Source: Bacteroidales bacterium
Lineage (GTDB): Bacteria; Bacteroidota; Bacteroidia; Bacteroidales; Paludibacteraceae
Length of the DNA stretch: 5,954 nt
Assembly (NCBI GenBank): GCA_018066005.1
Contig: JAGHSG010000021.1
Span: forward strand, 1-5,954
Direction: 5' to 3'
Below the pieces are notes generated by a model. The model did no database searches. It had not been told where the DNA came from and saw only the letters and a program-made list of their open reading frames with translations. Both the position numbers and the translations under genes were made by a program. The stretch's first letter is position 1, and the number at the start of each line of letters is the position of its first letter. Below are positions 5,801 to 5,954 of the stretch, piece after piece.

Positions 5801-5954
5801 GGCAGGAAGTGGTTGAAAAACGTATGGACCGTGTGATGATTCGCTGTAACGAGGCCGTCGTGCTGGACTATAAATTTGTGGCGCACTTGTCGGACGAACA
5901 CAGAAGTCAGGTGCGTGAATATATGGACATTATGTCCCAATTGGGCTATACGAC
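2896..5954 (+). CDS. RecB/AddA-type UvrD-family helicase-nuclease (3' end beyond window)
   Basis: This open frame of 1019 codons runs off the window edge. It encodes a superfamily 1A DNA helicase fused to a RecB-family nuclease, expected to unwind and resect double-strand DNA ends for RecA-dependent repair. Visible helicase motifs are: Walker A ASAGTGKT (12-19), Ia AVTFTNKATAEMKERI (41-56), Ic TIDSF (110-114), Walker B LDEFQD (392-397), III VGDVKQSIYRWR (423-434), IV LPTNRRS (462-468), V TIHASKGLEGKNV (714-726) and VI NLLYVALTRARDNLFI (792-807). The C-terminal nuclease shows GNLCHAVLE with H901, RMDR with D978, LDYK with D991 and K993, and QVREY with Q1005 and Y1009, the residue set of active RecB/AddA nucleases. 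Only a short C-terminal end is probably missing. ATG 2896 is used; an in-frame ATG at 2902 is also possible, and no upstream ATG fits between promoter and start. The single-subunit helicase-nuclease architecture fits AddA better than plain UvrD/PcrA. An AddB-like partner would be expected nearby but is not in the window. Confidence 0.93.
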   Translation, partial: MDMQQRLFVTKASAGTGKTYTLAAHYIALLMHGESYRNILAVTFTNKATAEMKERILTYLNAPTQPFMDKVNEVAEHIGLNRMTYEQMQNKASQLVKDILADYDNMKICTIDSFLQTLLAGLADALGQVAGYGVDLDLEHAIATAVDEVLSEDTGQQKHIMQDVAECIRERLVKEEKWDLRPELIQLAQEMFKEEVQNRWDRIPCGQDMQRLKEYKTRCQQQLDALKASATYQQIAQAYQTIQTYESALLSGMGGKNYAAYYRRTADSLSFSASETDCFRGLGTTDRNRLDNPAKLPQITPAALCELAQQIDLIADKGAALRARYLRYKYRMQFLDELLLVGYVLNRIRYDLRENNTILLAQTANTLARALKHGDAEFILLKAGIRYKHIMLDEFQDTSQLQWENFRRLIHEILSEGGSTLIVGDVKQSIYRWRSGDYEIMNGLNNPQREKDLSSYYNEDQLPTNRRSGQEIVQFTRDTFEQLCQNEPAAVQDLYACDYDWVREGGHVEWQTYRTESKQSREETKERLLIGLFNNMERVLQAGYQPKDLLILIRNKKEGKRVLEGFARLVKGDTTLFPLLNQAGKIISGDSFVLDYSIGVNVLISALKGLFRQDATALEYVKRNSRIADMEALHALDKQLPLTELLEQITRLCLCPEGEYQGHDIAHMNCFKDKVRGYVGCYGSDVDAFLTYWNDKMHSDAIPAAGGSDIIMMTIHASKGLEGKNVFIPYCNWEMEENGTKRNLLWCAVDDWNTEDGQSVLLPIAYKNTMAEAGFEADYEQERLKQRIDNLNLLYVALTRARDNLFISALEPSEKNIGGLLQTIYGEQGQWGMWQDAPVSKQASSEQEPFSFEQAECITGRYGQSHTDIAFRQSQKARDMMAHLTDDRQQEEHIEFGNLCHAVLEQIGVREDADRVIQDFYLKGQIQDEPTRQHITHLVTRLLDNPIARDWFSNAWTLMREDTVLVPKGQEVVEKRMDRVMIRCNEAVVLDYKFVAHLSDEHRSQVREYMDIMSQLGYT

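Noticed and set aside
1..5954. Possible CRISPR array, insertion sequence or defence island.
   Set aside because: No regularly spaced repeats, transposase frame or terminal inverted repeats were seen; the RecB/AddA-like protein has the standard core-genome architecture rather than that of a defence nuclease.

Overview
The window looks like chromosomal DNA from a member of the Bacteroidales (Bacteroides, Phocaeicola or a close relative). The supporting signs are a promoter of the Bacteroidetes type (TAnnTTTG at the -7 position) in front of the last gene, A/T-rich leaders with no Shine-Dalgarno in front of most genes, an exbB / small membrane protein / exbD / exbD gene order, and a serine tRNA with no encoded CCA end. 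Genus assignment is inference from general resemblance, not from a search.

Layout, all on the + strand. (1) 36-123: tRNA-Ser with anticodon GGA. (2) 124-353: non-coding leader with an exact 18-base copy of the tRNA 3' end, a second degenerate copy and a perfect 10-bp hairpin. I see no gene and no consensus promoter there. (3) 354-2774: a tight four-gene operon encoding an ExbB/TolQ-type proton channel with a signal peptide and an acidic Ala/Glu-rich N-terminus, an unrecognised four-helix membrane protein, and two different ExbD/TolR-type stator proteins. The last two junctions are only 2 bases each. (4) 2798-2840: a strong intrinsic terminator. (5) 2852-2883: a promoter with a 14-base palindrome in its spacer. 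(6) 2896 to the window edge: a large RecB/AddA-type helicase-nuclease, open at its 3' end, with all the main helicase motifs and the C-terminal RecB-family nuclease residues visible.

The exb operon probably encodes an inner-membrane motor that uses the proton gradient to energise outer-membrane transport through a TonB partner. No tonB gene lies in the window, so the partner must be encoded elsewhere. The terminator and new promoter separate this operon cleanly from the helicase-nuclease, whose expected role is processing of double-strand DNA ends for recombination, probably with an AddB-like partner encoded downstream.

Most of the window is ordinary core genome. The points most worth a second look are the repeated tRNA tail in the exb leader, the uncharacterised membrane protein inside the exb operon, and the palindrome inside the helicase promoter. 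I found no convincing evidence of a new defence or mobile system.
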